Shown here in pieces: positions 1 through 7,139 of a stretch of 34,956 nucleotides of DNA. The stretch lies in the NCBI GenBank assembly GCA_964622235.1, contig CAZUNB010000007.1, positions 1 to 34,956 on the forward strand, read 5' to 3'. Each line of letters starts with the position of its first letter. Position 1 is the first letter of the stretch. The notes under the pieces were generated by a model. That model made no database searches, was not told the origin of the DNA, and saw nothing but the letters and a program-made list of their open reading frames with translations. Source of the DNA: CAZUNB01 sp964622235. Its GTDB lineage: Bacteria; Patescibacteriota; Saccharimonadia; Saccharimonadales; JAGPDM01. Both the position numbers and the translations under genes were made by a program.

Positions 1-887
1 ATTTGCTCAGCTTTTTTGGTCTCGCCGAGATGTTCGAGCATCATGACGGCACTTAAGATTGTCGCAATTGGGTTGGCTTTATTTTTTCCAGCGATATCAG
101 GCGCACTGCCGTGGGCCGGTTCAAACATGCTGACGCCATTTGGGTTGATGTTAGCACTTGCTGCTAGACCGATGCCGCCACTGATTGCGCCACCGAGATC
201 AGTGATGATGTCGCCGAATAGATTATCGGTTACGATGACACTATAGCGTTCCGGTCGTTCGACGAAATGAATACATGCGGCGTCGATGTGATCGTAGCTG
301 GTTTCGACTTCTGGATATTCTTTGGCAACTTCATTGACTGTTCGTTGCCAGAGATCGCCTGCATAAGCGAGGACATTGGTTTTATGAACTAGTGTTAATC
401 GTTTATCTTGGCGGTTTTTAGCAACCTCGAAACCGTAACGGACTAAGCGTTCGACGCCAAAGCGCGTATTGATTGAGCCCTGTGTAGCGACTTCGTATGG
501 TGTGCCTTTTCGCGCGACACCGCCTTCGTTTAGATAAACCCCCTCGGTGTTTTCACGAATAACTTCGATATCGACGCCTTCAGCCTTAAATGGTCGATGG
601 TTGACGTAGAGATCAAGCTCAAAACGCATTTTCAGCAACAATCCGCGTTCGATAATTCCGGGAGTAACATCGGGATGACCAACTGCTCCAAGCAAGATTG
701 CATCGAGATTTTTCCATTCATCTAGTGTTTCATCCGGCAAAATAGTTTCATCTTGAAGGTAGCGCTGGCCTCCGAGATCGTAATCTGTATAGTCGGCTCC
801 AAATCCAACAGCTTGTAAGACCTCTAAAGCCGAATCGACAATCTCTTTGCCAATTCCATCTCCGCGAATAATTCCAATTTTTTTCAT
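1..887 (-). CDS. leuB: 3-isopropylmalate dehydrogenase, C-terminus cut by window edge
   Basis: Catalyses NAD-dependent oxidation and decarboxylation of 3-isopropylmalate to 2-ketoisocaproate, the third committed step of leucine synthesis, in the cytosol. My reverse-strand translation begins MKKIGIIRGDGIGKEIV and contains ENTEGVYLNEGG, the K-T-N motif (LVHKTNVL), VTDNLFGDIITDLGG and FEPAHGSAPDIAGK, all hallmarks of the isocitrate/isopropylmalate dehydrogenase family. About 295 codons are visible; the family is usually about 350-360 residues, so some 60 C-terminal residues lie outside the window. The ATG at 887 is chosen because it starts exactly at the family N-terminus and sits 7 nt after an extended -10. 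It is divergent from the PafA/Dop-like gene, with 70 bp between start codons. Isocitrate or tartrate dehydrogenase are alternatives, but leuC and leuD nearby make leuB the best call. Confidence 0.93.
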   Translation of the reverse strand, partial: MKKIGIIRGDGIGKEIVDSALEVLQAVGFGADYTDYDLGGQRYLQDETILPDETLDEWKNLDAILLGAVGHPDVTPGIIERGLLLKMRFELDLYVNHRPFKAEGVDIEVIRENTEGVYLNEGGVARKGTPYEVATQGSINTRFGVERLVRYGFEVAKNRQDKRLTLVHKTNVLAYAGDLWQRTVNEVAKEYPEVETSYDHIDAACIHFVERPERYSVIVTDNLFGDIITDLGGAISGGIGLAASANINPNGVSMFEPAHGSAPDIAGKNKANPIATILSAVMMLEHLGETKKAEQ

Positions 888-894
888 ACGTTAT

Positions 895-903
895 ATAGTA
901 GCA
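895..903 (-). promoter_or_regulatory. Extended -10 promoter of leuB
   Basis: On the minus strand TGC-TACTAT ends 7 nt before the leuB ATG, so the predicted transcription start coincides with the start codon. No convincing -35 hexamer is seen, as is common for extended -10 promoters. Confidence 0.55.
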
Positions 904-922
904 TAATTTTTTAATTAAACTA

Positions 923-951
923 TTTACAAAAATGTATAATTATCATATAAT
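923..951 (+). promoter_or_regulatory. Promoter of the PafA/Dop-like gene, predicted leaderless
   Basis: TTTACA (923-928), a 17-bp spacer and TATAAT (946-951). The start codon follows after 6 nt, so transcription should begin at or next to the A of the ATG. Other TATAAT copies at 935-940 and 951-956 make the exact -10 ambiguous, but only 946-951 has ideal spacing from the -35. No Shine-Dalgarno sequence is present. Confidence 0.65.
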
Positions 952-957
952 ATAATA

Positions 958-2250
958 ATGTACACACGAAGAATCTATGCAGTTGAAGAAGAAATGCGGC
1001 TTGCAAATTTTAACGATTTTAATATATTACACGCAGGAACTCAAAGGCATGGTGCCCATTTGGCGAAAAACTATTTTGGAGCAATGGGCCTGTTCTCAGT
1101 CAATGGTTTTTTATTTGACCCTGATAATCCTGATGAAATACTGCCAAAAGTTTCCGATGATAAGGGTAGCCTTGAGGCCTCTACTCCAGAAATGTCAACA
1201 GCGTCTGCAGCGGTTCAGTCGCTGGTCGATTCGCGACATATCCTCACTGATCTTTTTGCTTTACAGGAGCATTATAACTTATTTTTGCATCAATCAACGA
1301 TGACAACCTATCCTTCAGGCACGCATCTGAACTTATCAACTGAGGCTGATTTGCCAAGTTACGCTAGGCCGATGGCTCTACACCAACTATCTATGCCAGT
1401 TTTATTTGGTAGTGGTTATTATTCGAGAAGAGATATTCAACGAGGGGTTGACGAAGGATTTTGTATTTCTCCAAAAATGATGACTCTTGATAAAGTGCAA
1501 GGTAGCAGTGATGGTGATAATGGAGCAGAGGGTGTTCTATTTGATACTAGAAGGATCTCTTCAGATTTCAAAAATATGCATATTACTTCAACCGACACGA
1601 ATAGAGTAGACTATATGACCTGGCTGAAACTGGTATCTTCATCACTAGTCATGAGGCTTGTTGAACAAACACATGGCACTGCAATCGACGATGGACATCT
1701 GAATTTGATTGATCTCGACAATAACATGCTTTTTGAGCCGTATCGTCAAACACACAAGCTCAAGAATGATGATGGTCGATTTGCTGATATTTCGGTATTG
1801 AGAACACCAGCTATTGAGATTCAAAGAGGATTGATTGAGTCGTGTAAAAAGCTTGACGATGTTACACATGAGGAAGAAGTAGGTCTTCGACATTGGGAGG
1901 AGTTGGTCCGTCGCTCCGAGGAGGGTGATTTCGAAGGGACTGAATGGAAGGCAAGATTAGACATCGTGAGAGAGACTGACGACCCATGGGGTGTAAATCT
2001 GGAAGTATCTGACGCCAGAGTTAGTCGTGTAGCAGATCTTTGGTCGGTTCGTAATCCAAATCTGGCTATTCCTAAAATCGTCGGACCACCTACTCGCTCT
2101 CTTGGCAGACTGGCATTACTGAGGGCAGCTTTTGAAGGTCATGTAAAAATTGCTGAACTAGGCTGGGAATATGATGATAGGCGCACAGGTAAAAGGCGCA
2201 CTCGACGAACTTCACACCAAGATGTTCACGACCCTACCCCATGGATATAG
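958..2250 (+). CDS. PafA/Dop-like Pup ligase/deamidase family protein
   Basis: A 430-residue homologue of the Pup-ligase (PafA) / Pup-deamidase (Dop) family, which has a glutamine-synthetase-like fold. Recognised by eye against remembered PafA sequence. RRIYAVEEEM (5-13) matches the N-terminal RRI-x-G-IETEF strand with its metal-binding Glu residues. D68-K-G-S with E73 and the following S-T-P-E matches D-V-G-S-HPEYATAE, including the catalytic Asp. G121-T-H-L-N matches GCHEN. FDTRR (195-199) and FKNMHITSTDTN (204-215) match INTRD and RRLHVIVGDSN. A later EIQR matches ALDIQR, and the end, from PPTRS on, matches the small C-terminal domain of PafA. The segment after the INTR motif is about five residues shorter than in PafA (no DEPHA). 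Family members use ATP to ligate Pup to lysines or deamidate it. No Pup or proteasome gene is visible here, so the substrate is unknown. PafA, Dop or a divergent amidoligase are all possible. The start is fixed by the conserved N-terminus and the leaderless promoter. Confidence 0.82.
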   Translation: MYTRRIYAVEEEMRLANFNDFNILHAGTQRHGAHLAKNYFGAMGLFSVNGFLFDPDNPDEILPKVSDDKGSLEASTPEMSTASAAVQSLVDSRHILTDLFALQEHYNLFLHQSTMTTYPSGTHLNLSTEADLPSYARPMALHQLSMPVLFGSGYYSRRDIQRGVDEGFCISPKMMTLDKVQGSSDGDNGAEGVLFDTRRISSDFKNMHITSTDTNRVDYMTWLKLVSSSLVMRLVEQTHGTAIDDGHLNLIDLDNNMLFEPYRQTHKLKNDDGRFADISVLRTPAIEIQRGLIESCKKLDDVTHEEEVGLRHWEELVRRSEEGDFEGTEWKARLDIVRETDDPWGVNLEVSDARVSRVADLWSVRNPNLAIPKIVGPPTRSLGRLALLRAAFEGHVKIAELGWEYDDRRTGKRRTRRTSHQDVHDPTPWI

Positions 2251-2260
2251 TCTTTAGAAA

Positions 2261-2289
2261 ACGTATGGTGATTAGTACGTATGTTTTTT
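2261..2289 (+). terminator. Weak possible terminator after the PafA/Dop-like gene
   Basis: ACGTA (2261-2265) can pair with TACGT (2276-2280), with a T-run at 2284-2289. The stem is only 5 bp and AT-rich, so this is tentative. Confidence 0.25.
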
Positions 2290-2303
2290 CGTGTATCTAT
2301 CTC

Positions 2304-2312
2304 TGATATAAT
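2304..2312 (+). promoter_or_regulatory. Extended -10 promoter of leuC
   Basis: TGA-TATAAT ends 7 nt before the leuC ATG at 2320, predicting a leaderless mRNA. The surrounding block (TCTGATATAATTA, one mismatch, then TG-N-TATG) is nearly identical to the one before leuD. Confidence 0.65.
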
Positions 2313-2319
2313 TAGTGCT

Positions 2320-3723
2320 ATGAAGAAGACATTAGCCGATAAATTATGGGATGCGCACGTCGTTACAAAAGGTGTTGACGGTGGCGCTGACTTGTTGTTT
2401 ATCGATATGCATTTGATCCACGAAGTAACTTCCCCACAGGCATTTGAGGGACTGCGTTTAGCCGATCGTGATGTGCGACGACCTGATCTGACGATTGCTA
2501 CCGAAGATCACAATGTCCCGACCGATGCTTTGGATGGCCAACTGATTAGCATCGTAGATCCGATTAGTCGTAAACAGATTGAAGCACTCCGCAGAAATAC
2601 TGCTGAATTTGGGATCAAACTTTATCCTATGAAAAGTGGCCAGCAAGGAATTGTTCATATTGTTGGTCCTGAGCGTGGAATCACGCAGCCTGGCATGACG
2701 ATAGTTTGTGGTGATAGTCACACCAGCACACACGGTGCATTTGGTTCACTTGCTTTTGGGATTGGAACTTCTGAGGTCGAACACGTTTTTGCGACGCAAA
2801 CATTGCCACAAACGAGGCCGAAAACTTTAGCCATAACGGTTGATGGCAAACTGCCAGCTGGTGTTTATGCCAAAGATATCATCCTCGCGATTATCGGTGA
2901 AATCGGAACGCTTGGTGGGCGTGGTTATATGGCGGAATATCGTGGGAGTGCAATTGAGAGCCTTAGCATGGAGGCTCGTATGACAATTTGCAATATGAGC
3001 ATCGAAGGTGGTGCAAAAATCGGCATGATTGCTCCTGATCAAACGACTTTTGATTACGTGCGAGGACGCGAATATGCACCGAAAGGTGCCGACTGGGAAG
3101 CTGCAGTGGAGTATTGGAAAACGTTACCGACAAATGAGGGTGCAAAGTTTGATCGTGAGGTGAAAATTGATGCTAGTAAACTCACACCGTATGTTTCATG
3201 GGGTACTAATCCTGCGCAGGTAGTGTCTATTGATGGAAAGATACCAGATCCAAATGATTTTGAAGATCCTTTGGAGCGAAAAGCCGCTGAACGCGCACTC
3301 GCCTATATGGATTTGAAACCCGACACCGCTATCCGTGATATCAAAGTCGATAAAGTTTTCTTTGGTAGCTGTACAAACGCCCGTATTGAAGATTTACGAA
3401 TCGCGAGCGAAATAGTCAAAGGCAAAAAAGTTGCCAATAGCGTTGAGGCCATGGTAGTTCCAGGTAGTGAAGAAGTTCAAAAGCAAGCTGAAGCAGAAGG
3501 TCTCGATAAGATTTTCATTGATGCTGGTTTTGATTGGCGAAACCCAGGCTGCTCAATGTGTCTTGGCATGAATCCCGATCAACTAAAACCTGGCGAGCGC
3601 TGTGCCTCAACTTCTAACCGAAATTATGAAGGACGTCAAGGAACTAATGGTCGTACGCACTTGCTCTCGCCTGCTGTAGCCGCAGCAACAGCTCTGACCG
3701 GCTCAATTGCTAGTCCGGCTTAA
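2320..3723 (+). CDS. leuC: 3-isopropylmalate dehydratase large subunit
   Basis: With LeuD it isomerises 2-isopropylmalate to 3-isopropylmalate using a 4Fe-4S cluster. The 467-residue protein starts MKKTLADKLWDAHVV. It shows the aconitase-family landmarks: TEDHNVPT, CGDSHTSTHGAFG, and the three cluster cysteines in GSCTNARI and PGCSMCLGMN. It ends with ASTSNRNYEGRQG and TNGRTHLLSPAVAAA. The length is normal for bacterial-type LeuC. A longer in-frame start at 2281 lies upstream of the -10 and is rejected. Unlike the usual leuCD operon, leuD lies 1.37 kb downstream behind two unrelated genes. The gene converges on the pilin gene, with only 5 bp between the stops. Confidence 0.96.
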   Translation: MKKTLADKLWDAHVVTKGVDGGADLLFIDMHLIHEVTSPQAFEGLRLADRDVRRPDLTIATEDHNVPTDALDGQLISIVDPISRKQIEALRRNTAEFGIKLYPMKSGQQGIVHIVGPERGITQPGMTIVCGDSHTSTHGAFGSLAFGIGTSEVEHVFATQTLPQTRPKTLAITVDGKLPAGVYAKDIILAIIGEIGTLGGRGYMAEYRGSAIESLSMEARMTICNMSIEGGAKIGMIAPDQTTFDYVRGREYAPKGADWEAAVEYWKTLPTNEGAKFDREVKIDASKLTPYVSWGTNPAQVVSIDGKIPDPNDFEDPLERKAAERALAYMDLKPDTAIRDIKVDKVFFGSCTNARIEDLRIASEIVKGKKVANSVEAMVVPGSEEVQKQAEAEGLDKIFIDAGFDWRNPGCSMCLGMNPDQLKPGERCASTSNRNYEGRQGTNGRTHLLSPAVAAATALTGSIASPA

Positions 3724-3728
3724 TTGCA

Positions 3729-4283
3729 TTAATCTTCGCCGCAATTTACACAATAACCAGGATGATTGTCTGGTTCTTCTGGATGAGCTTTACAGTTGCC
3801 TTCAATACAATAGTACATTGAGCTATTGATATCAAAATTATTTGCCCAATCTTCATTTGGAAATTTACAAGTATTTGGTTTGTTTGCTTCGCAGAATCGA
3901 ATACTAATTTGATATGTATTAACACCATCATTCACGAACGCATCGTAGTCGTAAATACTGCCAGGATATGGTGCTGCCGGCCAACTCTTGTTGCTCAAGA
4001 ATTCTTCGAGACCAGGCGGCAACCCACGATTGACATCGGCTGGAAATCCAGCATATTTATCCTGATATAGATATAGTGCACTAGAAATTGAANNNNNNNN
4101 NNTTGAACGCAACTCAGACCTTGAACGATTGTAGTAGGCTCGTTCTTGAATACCAGTGTAGCCGACTAGAACTAGGCTAGCCAGAATCCCAATCACGACA
4201 ATCACGATCAATAATTCTAGTATTGTAAAACCCCTCAAAGCATCTTTTATTGCTTTGATTGGTTTAGTGATTTTTTTATGCAT
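3729..4283 (-). CDS. Type IV pilin-like protein with Cys-rich C-terminus, crossing an N gap
   Basis: A prepilin with a class III signal: a basic leader (MHKKITKPIKAIKDALRG) followed by FTILELLIVIVVIGILASL, with E5 of the mature protein. Prepilin peptidase should cut between G and F. About 185 residues, N-in membrane anchor then an exported globular domain. The C-terminus carries clustered cysteines (C-x4-C then C-x2-C) plus an earlier pair, which suggests disulfides or metal binding outside the cell. Ten Ns (4093-4102) interrupt the sequence; with that gap length the two halves stay in one frame, so the gene is probably intact. The start at 4283 lies 7 nt after a -10; a start at 4289 would lie only 1 nt after it. 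The specific role (major or minor pilin, pseudopilin) cannot be told. Confidence 0.85.
   Translation of the reverse strand: MHKKITKPIKAIKDALRGFTILELLIVIVVIGILASLVLVGYTGIQERAYYNRSRSELRSXXXXSISSALYLYQDKYAGFPADVNRGLPPGLEEFLSNKSWPAAPYPGSIYDYDAFVNDGVNTYQISIRFCEANKPNTCKFPNEDWANNFDINSSMYYCIEGNCKAHPEEPDNHPGYCVNCGED
4093..4102. other. Assembly gap (10 N) inside the pilin gene
   Basis: Ten undetermined bases. The reading frame is continuous if the gap is truly 10 nt (or differs by a multiple of 3). Confidence 0.99.
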
Positions 4284-4290
4284 AAGCATT

Positions 4291-4320
4291 ACTATAACTG
4301 TTGTTTGTCTATATATACAA
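4291..4320 (-). promoter_or_regulatory. Promoter of the minus-strand pilin
   Basis: TTGTAT (4320-4315), an 18-bp spacer and TATAGT (4296-4291) on the minus strand. It ends 7 nt before the ATG at 4283, so it is predicted leaderless. Confidence 0.5.
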
Positions 4321-4548
4321 AAAGAATAACTTTCTAGAAACATTCAACTGCACACAATAAACTGAAGTGTCGTTTAAGGTTATTGTTATTTCGAAACAAT
4401 CAGATGATTGGTGTAGTTAGTTACCATCAAGTTTGATTCTATGAAATAGTCACTGATTTTTTTATATATGTGAATAAATATGTAAAATTTAAGGTGACAA
4501 ATATTCAATTTTTTAAACCAAATCCATGCTAATTCCACAATCATATGT

Positions 4549-5040
4549 ATGAAAGAAATTAAAATACAGAAAAGTAGAAAATTAGCAGGCGTGCAATTCA
4601 TCGTGGTGACTACGGTTACGATTTTGCTGGTTATTTTATCTTTTGTTCTTCTGCGTGGGATGAGAGTTTTCCTCGGCAGAGACATAACTACCTTTGGCTT
4701 GATTTTAAGAATACTAATCGTACTGTTGGCAATAGCTGCTGCTTATGTAACAAATTTATCTGATAAAAATAAGACCTATATTCTTAGAGGTGAGAAACTA
4801 ATAATATCGAATAATGGTTTTGGTCTAAGTACTAGGGAGACGATTCTGAAGATAGCACCGAGTTCAGTTTCTAGAATTAAGTTAGAGCAATCAATTTTGG
4901 GCAAGATGCTTGATGTCGGTACCATCACAATTTCAATAGACGGCAATAGTGGTAAGAAAGTGCATCGTTTGGTCGGTATAGATAATCCAAAAAAGATCAT
5001 TGTTTGGCTAGAATCAGGACTTGGCGATATCAAAAAATAA
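4549..5040 (+). CDS. Membrane protein with bacterial PH-like (bPH2) domain
   Basis: 163 residues. Two hydrophobic helices (roughly 15-38 and 50-70) flank a short basic loop. They are followed by a beta-rich soluble domain starting YILRGEKLIISNNGFGL and containing the strand pattern SRIKLEQSILGKMLDVGTITISI. This matches the general form of bPH2/YdbS-type proteins, where a PH-like domain faces the cytosol behind a two-helix anchor. The function of such proteins is mostly unknown. The gene sits alone between leuC and leuD. No Shine-Dalgarno is visible; a weak CACAAT ends 7 nt before the ATG. Family assignment is by pattern only. Confidence 0.7.
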   Translation: MKEIKIQKSRKLAGVQFIVVTTVTILLVILSFVLLRGMRVFLGRDITTFGLILRILIVLLAIAAAYVTNLSDKNKTYILRGEKLIISNNGFGLSTRETILKIAPSSVSRIKLEQSILGKMLDVGTITISIDGNSGKKVHRLVGIDNPKKIIVWLESGLGDIKK

Positions 5041-5079
5041 TCGCTGATTTTTGGTAGTTCGAACTAGAATAGATAACTC

Positions 5080-5088
5080 TGATATAAT
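5080..5088 (+). promoter_or_regulatory. Extended -10 promoter of leuD
   Basis: TGA-TATAAT ends 7 nt before the ATG at 5096, with the same spacing and nearly the same flanking bases as the leuC promoter. Predicted leaderless. Confidence 0.65.
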
Positions 5089-5095
5089 TACTGAT

Positions 5096-5698
5096 ATGCA
5101 AGTCGTAAAAACTATTAAAGGAACAGCCGCACCGCTCGACCGCAGCGATGTCGATACTGACCAAATCATTCCGAGTGATTACTTGAAGAGTATTTCAAAA
5201 ACTGGTTTTGAAGCAGGCTTGTTTGCGCAGTGGCGTGAAAATGAGCCTAATTTCGTATTGAATCAAGATCGATTTAAAAAAGCCAAGATTTTGATCGCTG
5301 GTTCGAACTTTGGTACTGGCTCATCTCGCGAGCATGCTGTTTGGGCAATTCTACAGTACGGTTTTAGTGCTGTAATCGCGCCTAGTTTTGGTGATATTTT
5401 CCGTAACAATTCACATAAAAATGGTTTATTACCAGTTGTTTTACCTGATGAATCCGTAGATGCACTTCTAGAAGCAGTCGAAAATCGCCCTGAGTTAGAG
5501 TTTTACATCGATATTTCGAAGCGGACATTACTCGTTAGTGAGCTTGGTTTTGAGGCAAGTTTCCCACTCGATGATGAGGTGGTTAAGCGTTTTCTAGAAG
5601 GTTTGGACGATATTTCGCTAACGTTGAAACACGAGGGCGACATCACTGAATATGAAAAAATACGTCCAAGTTTTAAGCCTCGAATCTGCCATATTTAA
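5096..5698 (+). CDS. leuD: 3-isopropylmalate dehydratase small subunit
   Basis: Swivel-domain partner of LeuC in leucine synthesis. 200 residues, the usual size. Visible landmarks are the opening KTIKGTAAPLDRSDVDTDQI, followed by IPSDYLKSI, then FGTGSSREHAVWAI (substrate-binding loop) and IAPSFGDIFRNNSHKNGLLP. The ATG at 5096 is preferred over an upstream in-frame TTG at 5051 because it matches the family N-terminus and follows the -10 by 7 nt. The gene is monocistronic, unlike the common leuCD arrangement, and is followed by two short palindromic repeats. Confidence 0.96.
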   Translation: MQVVKTIKGTAAPLDRSDVDTDQIIPSDYLKSISKTGFEAGLFAQWRENEPNFVLNQDRFKKAKILIAGSNFGTGSSREHAVWAILQYGFSAVIAPSFGDIFRNNSHKNGLLPVVLPDESVDALLEAVENRPELEFYIDISKRTLLVSELGFEASFPLDDEVVKRFLEGLDDISLTLKHEGDITEYEKIRPSFKPRICHI

Positions 5699-5712
5699 AA
5701 TATTTTATCCAT

Positions 5713-5751
5713 CAAGGTTCAGCCTTGTACGGATTGCAAGGTTGGACCTTG
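5713..5751. repeat. Two 15-bp palindromic repeats between leuD and the nuclease gene
   Basis: CAAGGTTCAGCCTTG (5713-5727) and CAAGGTTGGACCTTG (5737-5751) share the form CAAGGTT-N3-CCTTG and are separated by 9 nt. Each can form a 5-6 bp hairpin. They lie between two convergent genes and could act as a weak transcription barrier or a protein-binding site. Confidence 0.5.
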
Positions 5752-5757
5752 TGGTAA

Positions 5758-6534
5758 CTAGGCTCTATTTTTTAGGTAATTTAGTGTCATCTGGGTTCTT
5801 TCTTTTGCATACGGGCAGTATCCGCATTCTTTGCCAACTTCAGGGATTTGGTCTGACTCTAAACACGATTTTATTTTAGGTAACATTGGTTCAATCCAAC
5901 TATCGTCTCCAGGATGTTCGATTAAACGTTGGTCGAATTTGAGCATGCCATCGAAACGTTCAGACTTTTTCTTAGCAGTTGCATATAGCCAATAGCCTGT
6001 ATCACTAACATTTAAACCGTTTTGACGTAACAGCCACTGATAGACTTCCAACTGGCGCCGGTAACCATCATGATAGAAAGCATCTCCGAGCTGTGTGATT
6101 GGCTGCGAACGGGCGGTCGCTTTATAATCAACTACGATGTATTCGTCATTTTGATTAATCCAGAGATCATCGAGAGCACCGAAAATTTCCAGATTTGTTT
6201 CTTTGTGAATCGTGCGAATCCCTTTGAAGTTTTCGCGCCAGACATCAAGCATTTTGTGCTGTGCCGGAATGACATCTAATTTGTATTTGATTTGTATCGG
6301 ATGTTGCTTTTTCGCTTTTCGGAGCTCATCAAACTCACGTTTATATAGTTCATCGACAGTCGAATTTAGGGTAAATGGCGGCGTGCGCGGTTGCTTTATA
6401 CCGAGGCGACGGTCTAGATAGAAACAACGAGGACATTGGATGAATTGTTCAATTTTACTTCTACTAAGCGCGAATGGTTTGCTGTGCCCTGGCTGATACG
6501 TTGGATTGTAGTTGTAGGATTTCTGATATGCCAT
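5758..6534 (-). CDS. RecB-type PD-(D/E)XK nuclease domain protein with four cysteines
   Basis: 258 residues, single-domain exonuclease fold of the PDDEXK_1/Cas4-like group. The catalytic core is visible: D122 in FGALDDLW, D136-x-K138 in IVVDYKA, and the RecB-family QxxxY motif (Q161 to Y165). Two cysteines near the N-terminus (C34, C37 in FIQCPRCFYLDRR) and two near the C-terminus (C237, C240 in ECGYCPYA) could hold a 4Fe-4S cluster. The split is 2+2 rather than the 1+3 usual in Cas4/AddB. No helicase or cas gene lies nearby, so a stand-alone role in DNA repair or recombination is inferred. The start at 6534 follows TATACT by 6 nt; the upstream ATG at 6549 overlaps the promoter. Confidence 0.82.
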   Translation of the reverse strand: MAYQKSYNYNPTYQPGHSKPFALSRSKIEQFIQCPRCFYLDRRLGIKQPRTPPFTLNSTVDELYKREFDELRKAKKQHPIQIKYKLDVIPAQHKMLDVWRENFKGIRTIHKETNLEIFGALDDLWINQNDEYIVVDYKATARSQPITQLGDAFYHDGYRRQLEVYQWLLRQNGLNVSDTGYWLYATAKKKSERFDGMLKFDQRLIEHPGDDSWIEPMLPKIKSCLESDQIPEVGKECGYCPYAKERTQMTLNYLKNRA

Positions 6535-6540
6535 AACGAT

Positions 6541-6546
6541 AGTATA
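6541..6546 (-). promoter_or_regulatory. -10 element of the nuclease gene
   Basis: TATACT on the minus strand ends 6 nt before the ATG at 6534, predicting a leaderless mRNA. No clear -35. Confidence 0.45.
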
Positions 6547-6599
6547 CATTGCCTACGTCAGGTTGGTAGATGTTGGGGGACCAAGTACAGATACTATTA

Positions 6600-7139
6600 T
6601 TAAAATAACCACAAAGCGGCGGCAGTAATCAGTCCGAGCATTAATACGTCGGTGACAGAGGTTACAATTGGAATTAATACATCATCTGGGTTTGCAGTCT
6701 TACTCTCGAGCAATTTGTCGACGGTTTTAGTGATGATTAGCATGGCGACAACTACACCAATGATGCTTGCGAATACAAAAATGATAAATTTACTGAGGAA
6801 CACAGTAGATAGTGCATAGTGGCGTGAAATTGCTACACCAAGACTAACTACGCTAACGGCACTGGCATTGAGCATAATGCTTGGTGCTAGATCACGAGCT
6901 AACTCGAGCTGTGGATGGTTTCGTAACTTGCCATCAGTTGCGCGGGCAGCAATGACTGAAGCGTAGTCACCGACCATAGTATTGAGTGGTGGCGTGGCGA
7001 TCAGTAGCGGAATAATCGGTAGAAGTTTCTCAGAAATAGCTTCGAGCCCGATACCACCAATCAAGCTAACGCTACTGGCGGCTGCGACCATAAGACAAGT
7101 GTAGAAAAATGATTGCTTAAGACGCTCTTTTTTTATCAT
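6600..7139 (-). CDS. MgtE/SLC41-like divalent cation transporter, second half
   Basis: 179-residue integral membrane protein resembling one MgtE membrane domain (five hydrophobic helices). Conserved features include the P-P-L-N-T-M-V-G-D-Y-A-S stretch after helix 2, and near the C-terminus NPDDVLIPIVTSVTDVLMLG, the N-P-D-D...P...T...D signature that lines the ion path in SLC41/MgtE proteins. There is no cytosolic CBS or N domain. It overlaps the upstream partner by 4 nt (ATGA), which implies translational coupling and a heterodimer of two half-transporters. Likely substrate Mg2+ or another divalent cation; which one cannot be told. Confidence 0.75.
   Translation of the reverse strand: MIKKERLKQSFFYTCLMVAAASSVSLIGGIGLEAISEKLLPIIPLLIATPPLNTMVGDYASVIAARATDGKLRNHPQLELARDLAPSIMLNASAVSVVSLGVAISRHYALSTVFLSKFIIFVFASIIGVVVAMLIITKTVDKLLESKTANPDDVLIPIVTSVTDVLMLGLITAAALWLF

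Noticed and set aside
977..1303. 108-codon frame overlapping the PafA/Dop-like gene
   Set aside because: The other frame has clear full-length family similarity; this one is a shadow.
5051..5095. Upstream TTG start adding 15 residues to LeuD
   Set aside because: The extension runs through the -10 element and is not part of the LeuD family N-terminus.
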